Positions 36,001 to 39,538 of a stretch of DNA of 49,015 bases are shown piece after piece (the stretch's first letter is position 1; each line of letters begins with the position of its first letter). The notes below the pieces were generated by a model. The model was not told the origin of the DNA. It saw only the letters and a list, made by a program, of their open reading frames with translations, and did not search any database. A program made the translations under genes and the position numbers. The stretch is from Halocafeteria seosinensis (taxonomy: Eukaryota > Sar > Bigyra > Bicosoecida): positions 1 through 49,015 of the forward strand of contig LVLI01000184.1 in assembly GCA_001687465.1 (NCBI GenBank), written 5' to 3'.

Positions 36001-36226
36001 CCCAGAGAATGGTTCCGGCAGGTCCGTTACCACTGAATTTCTCGTTGCCGGGGGCAGCTGCATACGCCACCATACCACTGTAAGCGCAGGATATGGACCG
36101 GGGGACCATCTCCGTCGTAATAGCGAAGAAGAATGCCACAGAAAGCAGAAGAGAAAAGCAGCGCATGCTTTTATCCACCACCTTCCTCCTCCTCCCGAGG
36201 CTGTTGCTGCTCACGGCCGCTACCAT
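14468..36226 (-). CDS. Giant 17-module Gly-rich single-pass membrane protein (complete)
   Basis: A 7,252-codon frame from ATG 36226 to TGA 14468, containing one 66-base stop-free intron, gives about 7,230 residues. In order: a signal sequence; 17 glycine-rich modules (residues about 70-5,840) and a terminal half-module; four GCT-NY-P-A-DG(T/S)C repeats (6020-6144); a Cys-rich region with two D-DCGG motifs (6190-6336); Pro/Thr linkers; a non-repetitive ectodomain; a transmembrane helix (7046-7067); and an acidic tail of about 185 residues. The architecture is that of a cell-surface protein whose ectodomain could extend very far from the membrane. The modules look like stacked beta-solenoid or beta-sandwich units. 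No catalytic motif is seen; adhesion, mating or wall attachment is inferred. Same strand and family as the genes on both sides. Initiation at Met21 is a possible alternative. Confidence 0.9.
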   Translation of the reverse strand: MVAAVSSNSLGRRRKVVDKSMRCFSLLLSVAFFFAITTEMVPRSISCAYSGMVAYAAAPGNEKFSGNGPAGTILWETWTWDDAGPIEPQESRVIVDNEGIETGDMFDERYTALTLDDRHMLEVDHVEVRGKGKLFLQSSFSTNDTDGTSVSVDGSLSVQNASNVRIAPTYDRGSDIAGAIDFSGSIEVTAGSLWIENATSVDTRGSFSMRDHAFIRMHNHVDLVSGTKISALEDVYISSDSVIDGDGSGIHHGSNSEAGCRQLSLPGHGGSFAGSGGGRSTSENYNEGACGSLHDVFLLGSSGTPGSHSSITGGPGGGALFLESGRAMYLDGSISVDGVSGANSGMGATIAGGGGSGGGILLVSPTITGGGRVSASGGSGGRNGEELLDFDGGGGSGGRILLVSLNNSFVGAVEAFGGLSRGANGGAAGTIGWSVDFPYLLQSSPALSRLVIDNGPTDRGAVDQAPATRLAVPEQAVYAIDELFVARWSRLIWTIQSNSTLSGGIYVSSSSLIFLESLSNGSSALRTGGSITIDSGGTISASELGKLESLEGLHISAEGVFYAENHYSSGFTFDLGTSLTVEEGGALTGTGGGITTQSVAASCTVTAAMPFGGSHGGKGGLGGAPRGSFESPLLRGCYGGSADGDLGGRGGNAFQLFVDEYIEVNGSLSVDGNAAPIGTRAGGGAGGSILILTDSFTGHGNVTGNGGSPGVDLGGGGGGGRIAVLANSREFIGDMHAYGAVSNHSGSPGTIYLEDLHTNSSWISVIVDNNYRSLSNDLITMLSGETPTSYTFDMLFVRGGSTLLVPVSGNQNVSLEGNVVVDQTSTLLLSCGSSSMTVERDLVVSGAGSFLHVDKCKDVRTRALSVLEGGGVTFSRGFPQYHLKSARYILVDSWSMIDAQGIGMSAGEADVSAGCKPAIECGAGVGGSYGGKSFEGPDSCGHFMEANIRGGGGSSSGGDVGGSGGGSLFLMVEDFETGFIEVNGTVRADGNHGVGDAGGGAGGSVHLQSPTLRGSGLISANGGNGGRAGSGGRIVEIVEKHLFDGQISAFGGRIKIPASAGTILFEFKSEDVRKVVVDNGGIETGGALDSRFTSLFLKQEESFNLTSVVVTGSAQALFSPPVGSLSLDIYGDLVVESGSVLRLERGSDDANRVSRISFGGGLRVTSSVVFVDDVNWLHFNSLSVANNSRFAANGTLATVLHVDVNRYAEVLEESWVYGFSLTEGCSPTPSRSNVGGVGAGYGGDGGRNGSSACGSFSDAIYPGSQGQNTLFGRFGGKGGYAFLFTVQHSDGYFLNNGTVSVAGESGDASEHGPAAGGGSGGSIRVIASEIIGRGVFDASGGLGGASSEARFDGGGGGGGRILLMCSEPHTFGGNARAYGGFSTHRIPPAAAGTITWRKIVVPVMQNYATGIQTVIVSNNQTRRHATIGGNGPFTLLQPPGVTPYNISHLRLRGGSRIKFDINSGHRLEFLGSVSIDESFVRIAKGLLFAGFSAESLFEGMWDATESYIGLDDIESLYVGGIRLSAYSDLVIRNPFSSGVQILSTGDLSLDETSAIRGNGGGITSSAQVGNCQAPRNDTQGTFKSGAPGGTHGGQGANDNRPPCGIFDDPQERGVLGGWTAITNGKENGGAGGNAIHLEVVSSSSSICINGTITVDGENGVDNPSAASGGGAGGSILFRASRLSGNGLISARGGKGGSGQGSLDSYGGAGGGGRIALLVDNDDFHGRVTASGGTTPFAASVGTVVRESLIGGQRARRTIVDNGHDQTARNALTSLSLHAHDMYTVGELLIMRNSRMLFLAPETGDLLLDGSVTVDEESIAEFNFSRANGELDVGGELEVTDDIHVGNSSKMLLDGIKSLAGTNLRVSSGGYLSIAREFVGQVTFLIQQSVIVDFAGAIDGNGRGYPSNSADLHSGCRPSSEFGAGIGASYGGRSFNGPPACGSFDVAKIPGGGGSARKGISGGNGGGALSLKVNGTGGSFVHIDGTISCNGEDKGLSAGGGSGGSISIITGDFRGNGSISARGGTGYSAGSGGRIVISSTTSSFQGDTFAFGGCLKHPGSAGTVFTQVVSNSGRQHGVLLVDNDGLGTGGRDDLRYTSLAPLNRKFFDIDMVVVKHMGKLKAVGDNVFTGSLQSNNAVIRFESGSFSFLESVKIGYNSLLWLNDVVSINAHEMEFLGNASALLSNPTTAGTTMLLSDSLLVDAEAHINGDGTGYGNGTSNEDLGCLTPDSMPATRGASGGAYGGQGGLLGPMPCGSYNDVLQQGNAGGNTALFAGGNGGNALLINVTEPGGIIRVEGTISCDGDPGFRDGEQYAQSGGGSGGSVVVSAWYLNGSGVISASGGSNLHVEDVELAGGGGAGGRITLAFQNASSFSGNVMAIGGSGSTLLHKGGAGSVTHVDLDSRQASRVVFDGGVESTTLHSVSRLGVPEHECYDVDLIQVNGGSNLLIDVETTSIGGSFFVDRFSKSTLHGKRGISNPSFTSRGSITVRGVLDVDEVTNISTDSLELAGNSRLYTRHHGHSQGLTVVATSLIKTEPASLIEGSGSGAMFEAIASDGNCVITDSLFLNGSGATHGGRGGNSSILSCGDFENPILQGMGAFGGGIGGNALKLYVQSPNGTVTVDGIIQMNGLSGAVEGHNIYGGSAGGSILISASNSSGSGLIRAVGGGGFNSNGIFLSNGGGGGRIAMFSSESSFTGAMDVHGGEGILNGSPGTMLSQLAGDTSRIVVIDNGHRQLASESLTLLAAPWRESYFVGELTIRRGSRVIWAPGVDHQLNLWLRGSIHVEDNSIASFRFGSAYKRTGVGTSIDLSSELRVSNSSRLLFNGVSDFSGKAVHVERNAYVSIAKIRVPRVRFVLENSLTVSSTGKIDGTGKGYFSGQADVSSGCIPSSRFGPGIGGSYGGRSYGGPPACGAFDKAMLLGGGGSGSGSAPGGRGGGSLLIYANGSTDAFIDISGHLTCDGEDGHTDAGGGAGGSVLLVTPLLRGNGSLSANGGSGSGGGSGGRIAIVASDTLSFTGSATAYGGEHQLPASAGTVYWSHRQVVWIDNDGVDTGIADDHRCTVLDTSPYRRTFDVSIVLRNAGKLCHDSHTDFFLSGSLSILDSSAATFSASSPESLGFTITMESMLLGGRSVVAFDDVTLLESDELMLLDESQLIVRNENSTGVDLVSHSGVTIAAYASIDGSGGGFGAGQADLRFCEPASKSQHHGGSGGAYGGSGGAFGPPPCGSFNADFIRGSGGASLGANRGGSGGNSIRITTDKGSFVDINGSVLADGNDGEDSSLPYSSGAAGGGSGGSIVVRTGRLAGHGLISARGGEGGFAPNHTSLSGGAGSGGRIAAAFVQNTFTGEWHAEGGYAEEQSLRSGAGSIMFNDTGSNIVSVEFRNFLYREFQEVSASSRLAVPEADEYDIDILRITEQAKLDVMIPGHHSINIRGNLLVENDSVINVSSVGNSGVGDCGLNFDGSVSLSTGKIVSREITIVSFRSMIVSADSVVEAFNEVSNGITYSGQRSIHVSQGGRIVGTGSATPAGACGTPKNAAGGSHGGFGGGPLSGYPCGNFTFPVLQGPAGGSNNGLRGGPGGNSIQLSVNGSIGEVTVDGVVSASGMPGRVHGNISSGGGAAGSVLIQGKAISGTGSITANGGDVLGHNLAGAGAGGRIAILAAEEFLFDIMLTAYGGSGDHPGAAGTIYIRYLETVSHLIVDNGNKTDQPPMTAALIEPGPFSPTIGELQLKGRSRFAFLPFQYPAERQIHAIVSSMSFDGESELIIKNASMVSLTGSSERSTLIPEFELTVSTSPSRLWLTSQWSRKWLTPSAVLEDALITVDQLGTLTLPQNITMKQSRLLISGEITGTENMIFAGNTTAEFLSTASTLTHENGEFVIPGLVVADTSSLVFEDLHKLHLSFLYLLDEAQFHLNGHPVTTSLVIDTHMVLAPQSSVIANGQGFPGDEADAVHGCRAPIVAGAGGTHGGVGGLSSQRRCGDFRHPQLAGAGGASGGGTLGGSGGAHITFSAGSFSGKSLAELDGKILVNGERGKEAFPISSGGGAGGSIFLNMSMVVGSGLLSASGGNSGPMAQAMNRSGSIGGGGGGGRIAIHSDSYEFDGVFDVGGGSGSEFGGTGTIYLGKVSPFGPTRLVFASPPDSVDRSAFVREISRLRDIDEIVVENRATLRILIPGQFRETTLGSLSISEESQVVIESSSNTSALGIQFRGSVSLSSDSLLLFHEVGRVSATEVHVEGHSTVQFHTDVPGLLAINVGGVVSVDKHSAIIGRPVSGSVRACKHSCCSKRIDSIDLGVGGSHGGAGGGSSIACGSSYLPVLQGEPAANASAIHGGRGGASLRMSAHAIHLDGRIDCAGESSSDRSIGGGAGGSIWLETGQISGRGSLSVGGGSGDNSGGGGGGRVAVYGLNTLPLSSFDASGGSGYPSGAPGTVFVKERKLGQLTVWCNESTQSFTLVPAPPRNLSVNVAISGVAHVLIEHSNEGEVFGNVSVSDLSHLVWSSSAQFCETKFIEILAMQHHSSLSMRRSSCISVDQLELQDFTSMNFDKVSQSVFSLVARNIFVAQGATIDGSGGSYMNGVVFANSNCSLTPQATGGTHAGLGGGAFSEHPCGNYASPHSPGSPQSSEDRNIPLGGIALSISSFGGMGVALQVNGTISVNGENASATQDYGAAAGGSLQLRVEELTGWGHIMANGGSKLPYGGGSGGRIAIFAANIEAFEGVLTAHGGGSCPPGASGTIFFEFVTPQPGFLRRMIGRRVNFASSSLRYIHVSGTLLHSNDSGRGKCSAATPETWINVDLSTLGVDLVHIQADASAVAFVDSSQPMGAIVVEDEGKLSFRSSGGSLTMLSSIVMHSDIALFDEGQINVEREIEKVSVNALTIHDRSVLHLQTPIDGVSELFVNEGVFIDSLASLNADFEGYGSGDAPAHIGCSPSTCTSGKACPGGSYGGKGGLESGQPCGNYWWPSVAGSGGAIFPNATSPVGGNGGGSVVISSDGNGSTIVLLGRISVNGQDGQALNDSVASGGGSGGSIVVRALRLSGSGRVESQGGSGASSGVYESGGGSGGRIAMLVEDMHQFTGLITAEGGSVSKDTQGASGTVYYSSSQGVFGNMLPDVTMNNANLTSLVHVESNFRPQYPYRVPTSLPATWILSPATSERQDVIFLSGKSTALLSASHLPNRHTKVTLQKILLHDAVELHVRLSSSSQEIVVNDAISCQGHSELVLWETTALSALSLQLHDQAVLRGAGTLAPPTSTLKLKQRSTVEPSARLEWSGQHSSPSESCQHLCAHLHGGNIAQGGTYGGQGGCSVSRSFGNVLWPQEAGNCGANSCRHASGGHLSLFVGSMDSFSTLFLQGSISANGADGRSNGGGSSGGSVLLVVAGAIEGTGLVSVNGGSAASSPAFSWKAGGGGGGRIAAYFGHGGDSLEFTAFGGRGHCAGAAGTIVLRGNYPSGNESVRLLVSNNGVLSSVTTGIDIVSSIMIEQFIVTGNAHALLTAEPPYSVFVQKFSGDTSGSISVENGTRLSLGEQPYIAFPSSEEIVDFIKSDQGSNVYEVARRYRLSNSLISGVSLVVGETAQLISSPYLAVLNGSLNIRGSLLGVDTIRVSSQAKLVLDSKGTNTNQKSRYRLETLQCLWEGTVNLLGVDTLELNTLYIGEEARVNVMHEPSSLMTQFVVAESVVIARGGELSGSGGGVTSGNSIVISGGTHAAKGGHGEAIPFGNAFRPTTPGGSGSNATIHNGRGGAAISVFGKNGSMIEVDGYLRSDGQSGYENGHIGGGAGGSLLIEVDNIKGSGTISANGGDGVAGVSGSGSGGRIALISTQYHFEGNVSTFAGGISGYSDSGPGTIYKEIHMSSVAPWRAVTVASRSGQRPEEETILELSVDQVVWRIDEVQIFSGAAVRVVPDPLQDKQVVLTLGAIEGDTTGLLILGRALTAIFEGDQRKLSENSSAIARIDGPTERTVVYQSSLQTVEGTLNNTNIDVQSNATLSLPNTTFICHVDVVSKGRIDGVQNLILCDDATFQGDIFGCTERAAVNFNPIATVNDQSCGFRVPKGCTYPIAVNYDPEARVNDGTCILASSHVSGCTCPASLNYNPTATISDGTCNSLETGCTYLMAKVSKPLMLKLPTVLYVWLQLSLQNFDDKAFADDGSCEFFENETTVEALRSEWDRLVDASAIYINRTNTLLGLDPAFVPDEGMSCLGNTFCISGVCRNGSCASPSCTDGVHNVGFETDKDCGGLLCPEQCAPRDYCVLDRDCAFNGSCIKSRCRVGLGIPCLFDESCISGNCDPYALTCTYPYSCFNAVEDRNETDVDCGGMFCGPCPIGKECLFDGDCKSENCLANRCVEPTPTPTVSPSITPTATVGTSPSGTSTVTPTFTPTPSFTRTPGPSVILSLIATNMPKSHDGVVGSSKFMVVASFNREAENAGQLDTANFTTLCMELFSDTWSEIRPNMTYSFSARILPGCYEDATLTMDRFVASKTHDYSDVLVSKFIGDITPTPSVTSSASPSATVTPSSSASLLPLRASLYAASTSAQSPSNSDPLTFVLRANYPLVNLQPDDFTVSINETCSTTPRVRTVAPVDITEENMWLVKLEHLCTGLVSVTLPAFSVTDSRGVILTNDISTSAWFDMTHPEMVIISPIEPRRVWKEPQIEFILAFDQVVSLSEEVSLPGRQLSHDTNTGGQLRASNARVSWIREIARVEGRTLFFVDGGNFTGEETVISKLWGRQPGGSKFHMNVDVSMTLEDTVTLELLPGLFADNAGNYLTNKHTFSFVRDVLPPQLSTKLLSIGLPTSEVLLVGSEPFAFRNDSVLDFQEHACGNVTLCTDAIIIDSIAVPSDTSNTFRKEYSAAVTLTGKHSGKMISLFAEQGRLFDQFYNFNKNVTLWPVLDLQDWPLGNFSMPDSLGQDQYIEIDLSLRFSRVSDFKFPRLTEFLEAVAGASSRLSLASLFFNRIDETRGDHGRVVHVKLLHSGVEEAGRRLEENKQGELTGDMARSEVKDQLVTNLPIALQLSHFVNDTSHVTVLAVSSQGFPGSDSDASQSARQGSTVASSTVAVTTVALFALVFVLAGFAVYKYREKERAEREKRIHQFRSGSSQASRFIDDTVMIDEDTGYGTALNEEATEGEDDDNAPSTDRGEILSGSLRSDEASDVTREEQPSGHDPSAFRNDGAYESYDSVLSMATTRRVIRPTDGQNPGGSWYQDRGLGSGQDALRNRQHAPEDDLPGIMNRTAYESYDSVLDWSPRNGAGESGTSQEDEED
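15092..17069 (-). other. Non-repetitive membrane-proximal ectodomain
   Basis: About 660 residues with beta-rich, Ig-like-looking segments (for example FVLRANYPLVNLQPDDFTVS and IEFILAFDQVVSLSEEVSL). They are followed by an alpha/beta stretch directly before the membrane helix. The latter could be a SEA-like fold, but no cleavage motif is visible and the assignment is weak. Few cysteines. Confidence 0.5.
17070..17218 (-). other. Pro/Thr-rich linker
   Basis: Repeated PTPT, SPSIT and TPTPSFT segments form a mucin-like stretch of about 50 residues. A second, shorter linker of the same kind (TPTPSVTSSASPSATVT) lies at about 16690-16770. Both are likely O-glycosylated spacers. Confidence 0.75.
17219..17659 (-). 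other. Second Cys-rich region with two D-DCGG motifs
   Basis: Residues 6190-6336 hold about 25 cysteines, including two copies of a pattern of the form C-DG--N---TD-DCGG--C--C (FETDKDCGGLLCPEQC and NETDVDCGGMFCGPC). Each is followed by short C-(5)-C units such as CISGNC and CKSENC. Similar D-DCGG units occur in secreted proteins of several protists and myxobacteria. The likely role is a disulfide-stapled spacer between the modules and the linker. Confidence 0.75.
17795..18169 (-). repeat. Four tandem GCT-NYxPxAxxxDG(T/S)C repeats
   Basis: Four short units open with GCT or GCTY and close with DQSC, DGTC, DGTC and DGSC. Each has a central N(F/Y)(N/D)P-A-type core, as in GCTYPIAVNYDPEARVNDG. 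The two cysteines of each unit probably pair. Motifs of this shape are known from secreted proteins of marine bacteria and algae. The fourth copy is split by the 66-base intron. Confidence 0.85.
17834..17899 (-). other. In-frame, stop-free 66-nt intron in the middle gene
   Basis: The donor G|GTAAGTAA and the acceptor TTGTCCCTGCAG|A (minus strand) bound 66 bases with no stop in the reading frame. Retained, it adds 22 hydrophobic-leaning residues in the middle of the fourth Cys repeat. Removed, CTYLMAK joins NFDDKAFADDGSC and restores the same spacing as the other repeats. It sits in phase 0 and has a pyrimidine-rich 3' end. Confidence 0.85.
18690..36025 (-). repeat. Array of 17 Gly-rich modules, with three-module super-repeat
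   Basis: GT(I/V)-type arms (two read GS(V/I), one GTM) fall near 36015, 34945, 33980, 33045, 32050, 31000, 30040, 29050, 28090, 27130, 26130, 25175, 23880, 22950, 22035, 20955, 19920 and 18705. They delimit 17 modules, mostly of 920-1,080 bases, with two longer (about 1.2-1.3 kb). A module reads: GT arm, VDN(G/N) signature, beta-rich half, G-G-G hub, a GC residue pair, GG-YGG-GG, CG-F, GG-GG, GGGSGGSI, and GGGSGGRI followed by F-G-a-GG. Modules 1, 4, 7 and 10 share a DN-G--TG---D-R-T-L opening. Modules 2, 8 and 11 share RL(A/G)VPE. Modules 3, 6 and 9 share SYGG(R/K)S--GP--CG. Confidence 0.88.
36085..36226 (-). other. N-terminal signal sequence of the middle gene
   Basis: The first Met gives a 20-residue basic N-region (GRRRKVVDKS) ahead of MRCFSLLLSVAFFFAITTEM. 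Met21 would start directly at the hydrophobic core and give a standard-length signal peptide. Cleavage is plausible around SISCA or slightly later. After it the mature protein begins almost at once with a GTILWETW arm, the register in which all modules start. Confidence 0.75.
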
Positions 36227-37115
36227 CCCCTTGTCCCTTTCAGGCGCTCTCGACCCACCACAAAAACTTTTTAGTGTTCCATACAGCAGTCTCTCCGTCA
36301 GTCAAAAGACTAATTCCCTCCCCTGTCTGTCTCTGTCGGACTATTATTGACTGGAACAACGCAGAGGAGAGGAGAGGAAGCGAAAAAAAAAAAAAAGACG
36401 ACGACGACGACAAAAACACGACCGAATTGCGTGTACGACGACTACTACAACCGTGAATACATGATAAGACACATACACAAAAACTAGCGAGACAAACGCG
36501 CATATGTGGTAAGAGTTGGTTTACAGCACCGCTCTCAAAGAATGACAGTTTTGCCCTGACCGGTGGTCGCAATGAAGGGGGATGCTTGCGACTGCAGCGG
36601 GCAAACTTCTTCCTCGCTTGGAACTTCAAGTTGGAAGCAACGAACTTTGTGTCCCCTACTGTAAGTGCAGCCGATTGAACATGTGCGCACAGCCCTATAC
36701 AATTGCTGCCACGACCTTTGTGCGTGAAAATGCCGTGTCTGTAGGCTAATGGAAGAGAGAACACACCACTAGCTGGCAGTATTTTGTAGGAGCGGCAGCC
36801 ACCCAGCGATATGGGACGTGATGGGAGCATCTAGTCCTTACGGAATCCCTTAATGCTATACTCAACATGGTTGCGACTATGTTAAAAGCTCTGGCGCTTA
36901 GCCACCGCTGGAAGACGGCATCCGGTAAACCTTGGAGCTCTTGAAATGTAAAACCTGGGAGTGCATTGTTTAAGATTAATTGTGCTTGCGCAAATATCGG
37001 ATTTGAACCCCCCTAGTGTGGAAGGGATTGAACGCACGCATGGAGCTATCGGAATGCGCATGCGCGTGAACGCGTGCAGAGGGTGTTTTTTGCAGTGATT
37101 AAGGAATATGATTTC
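36227..37115. other. Upstream region of the middle gene, no other gene recognised
   Basis: Presumed promoter and 5' leader. It contains an A14 run (about 36386-36399) followed by a short GAC microsatellite. A 196-codon minus-strand frame at 36240-36830 ends 14 bases before the giant gene's ATG. It is low complexity (Ser/Phe runs over the microsatellite) and matches nothing I know. Confidence 0.5.
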
Positions 37116-37237
37116 GGAATGGAGCAACAACGATTGTATGAAAAATGACAAGGGTTCAGAGGATTCACAGTTACAGTCTTCGCGGATGAAACTGGCCATG
37201 CTTGTCATTTTTCATACAATCGTTGTTGCTCCATTCC
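37116..37237. repeat. Perfect 37-bp inverted repeat with a 48-base loop
   Basis: The arm 37116-37152 is an exact reverse complement of 37201-37237, with no mismatch. The match stops sharply at both ends. A run of 13 cytosines follows at 37252-37264. No coding frame explains it. Confidence 0.95.
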
Positions 37238-37550
37238 AAGCGGGGAGGGTTCCCCCCCCCCCCCTTCTCTAAATCCGGTATCCGTCTAAACCCAAGATTA
37301 GTGCAAGAATAATTTGTTCACGAACGAATTCGTTCCACGATTCCCATGATCGATTGCCACTGAAAGGTTCAGTGCATAGGTATGTAATGCATTTTTTTGA
37401 AATAGAATGTTTCATTCAATTATAAATTATGCCCACACTGTAATACTATGACTGTAGGAGTAATGACTCAGGCAAGATGAATATACGCACTGGCTATTTC
37501 TTCTTAAACTGTCAACTATCTACAAAATTACTTTCCTTGTTCCCACTCTT

Positions 37551-38080
37551 TATACCCCGCGACGACGATTTATTAAATTTAATAATTTGAGGTATCATAC
37601 ATAAGCATTTGACTAGCGGCTCCACCATTACCAGTTTAAGGAATTGATTGAAGAAGATTTAAAAAATGGACTAGAAGTGATGTTCCATTCATCAAGTAAA
37701 GACAAATTAATTGAAATTTGTATTGAAATGGAAAAGGCAGGATATAATACCTTATCTTATCAACAAGATATGGACGATAAATTAAAAATGGAGACAGCCA
37801 GAAATGTTAATGAAGAATGGATTAAAAAAGATTTAGTAGGATGGAGCCCAAGTATTTCGCATCCAGTCCAGCTTTTCAAAATCCTATTAATATCGTTCTT
37901 TAAGATTAGTCCATCCTTTTCCCGGCTGTTGTTCTTGGCTTAAAGACTGAGCACTATAAAGAGAGTATAGATAAGATGGCGACCCAAACTGATAATTTGA
38001 AATACAGACAAGCAAAGAGCTAATATACGTTTATATTTTCAAAAATTATTAAATTTAATAAATCGTCGTCGCGGGGTATA
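37551..38080. mobile_element. 530-bp MITE-like element with 38-bp terminal inverted repeats
   Basis: 37551-37588 (starting TATACCCCGCGACGACG) is the exact reverse complement of 38043-38080. ACTCTT stands immediately outside both ends (37545-37550 and 38081-38086), the appearance of a 6-bp target-site duplication. The interior is markedly more AT-rich than its surroundings and encodes no transposase. It is a non-autonomous DNA transposon of unassigned superfamily. Confidence 0.8.
37617..37943 (+). pseudogene. AT-rich ORF fragment, possibly from an origin-binding-type helicase
   Basis: Open after TAG at 37614, without an early ATG. Lys/Glu/Ile-rich with A/T-ending codons, unlike the flanking genes. 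The middle part (FHSSSKDKLIEICIEMEKAG, then ARNVNEEWIKKDLVGWSPSI) has the order seen in the C-terminal helicase half of origin-binding-type superfamily 2 helicases: a strand with S-S, a helix, then N-V-N-x-x-W and D-L-V with S-P-S-I. It collapses into unrelated sequence after about 37865, so it is a fragment. Relatives occur in large DNA viruses and some mobile elements. The assignment is by motif shape only and weak. It lies wholly inside the terminal-inverted-repeat element. Confidence 0.35.
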
Positions 38081-38086
38081 ACTCTT

Positions 38087-39538
38087 AAGATAATGTAGTG
38101 TCGTCCTTCGTTGGCGAACTTCGGAATGACCATAATGAGCAAACTGTCTACAACGCCGATGGCCAAGAGTCAAAGACGGTGTCGCACGCAAGCTCTCCTT
38201 CTTTCTGTGGATATCTGGTTTCTTCTTCGTCGTCATTTAAACTGAAATTCGTTTACACGTATTTGAGTAGAGGGAGCTCATGAGATATCAGACCTTACTG
38301 GCATAGATGAAGCATCCACACTGTGATCACACAATGACTAACTCTTGGTACCGTACAACATAACAGCGTACAAAGTGAGTGCCGCGGCAAAGGGAAAATT
38401 CGGACTTAGGGACGATGATGACAAAGCCGGAAACCGAATGATACGAGGAGAAGCACTTGTATAAGCGCGGAGCAAGCAATTGTTTTGCATGACTCACTCG
38501 TAGCACATTATGTCTACAGGAGCTTTCGTTGGCAATACCCAGGGCAGTCGCCTCCACACTGCGTAAGTGCGGTGTATGCCTTCGAGTAGAGTAGGACTTT
38601 CTAGATTGTGACAACTTTGGGGATTCTTCCAACAGCCACGTTCACTCTTTGGGCTGTAGCACATTGGATGATCCTCCGCCGTGGCCTATTTCGGTTTCCC
38701 TAAACTTGGCCCACCATGTGTATTCATTGAGTACTGGGATGTGAGGCACCCGAAAGTGGCAATTTTGCTTCTTCTACATATTCCATGAAAAAATTCGGCA
38801 GTTCATGGACGTTGTCGTATGGTGTGTTACTGAGGCCTTCATGCTGTCCCTGCTTGGCGTCAGCACAACCTCAGTAGTCAACAGAGCGACATCATTAAGC
38901 AGTTGCCCCACAGTATCCGTTGGTCTTCTTGGGGGCATTAGTGAAAAGAGGACTTTTTGACGGAGTAGATGATTGTAGGTTAGATTTGCAGCAGGAATAT
39001 CGTGGAAGTACACGATGCATCATCGATTTGATTCCCTGCCAAATCAGTGGACAAAGTGGTGGGGGAGAGATCTGCCAGGCAGGTTGAACGCTGACTTGCA
39101 CCGTTGGGATAAGATACCCAACACGCACTCACCATTCAATCATCTAGGCGAAAACTCCGGAGGATCTTGGTGGACTCATCAACATTGATTGACGAGTTCA
39201 ACAGTAATAACTAGGTCGAGAGTCTGGGCTCTTGATCCAGCAGGACAAACATATACATTTTAGCAGGATGCTCAAGATATTCAGTGAACAGTTTGCATTT
39301 GTCTTCACCATTAAATGGGGTCAGTTGGTAGATCCCGTGAAGTATTTGGTGCTCATTTAAAGACTAAAACTTTCAACATTCGCCATGTATTCCTTAAGTT
39401 CGTTTCATATCTAGGGGTGAGATGTGAGCTGCGGACAACACTCATGCCCATATATACATACCGTATTTAACTGTGCAATGTGAATATTGATACAGTGTTT
39501 GAAACAGAAGAGACTACAAAAGAAATATAGAAGCTTAA
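38087..39538. other. Intergenic, 3' flank of the right giant gene; faint retroelement relic
   Basis: No intact gene is supported. Minus-strand frames at about 38830-39060 show short segments (STDLAGNQIDDASCTST, then YSVKK, then VALLTTE in another frame). They recall the RNase H end of a Ty1/copia polyprotein but are broken by stops and shifts. Just downstream of the right gene's stop, the minus strand has a good acceptor-like sequence (TATATTTCTTTTGTAG, ending at about 39512). Confidence 0.35.

Noticed and set aside
18690-36025. The regular repeats as a CRISPR-like or satellite array
   Set aside because: Periodicity is at the protein level, with about 1 kb units of strongly diverged DNA, and the frame is open throughout.
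36240-36830. A 196-codon minus-strand frame just upstream of the middle gene
   Set aside because: Low-complexity Ser/Phe runs come from the A-run and the GAC microsatellite; it lacks recognisable motifs and lies where a promoter and leader are expected.
36995-37095. A tRNA B-box-like sequence (GGTTCAAATCC, minus strand, near 37000)
   Set aside because: The flanking bases do not form a T-arm stem and no matching A box or cloverleaf could be found.
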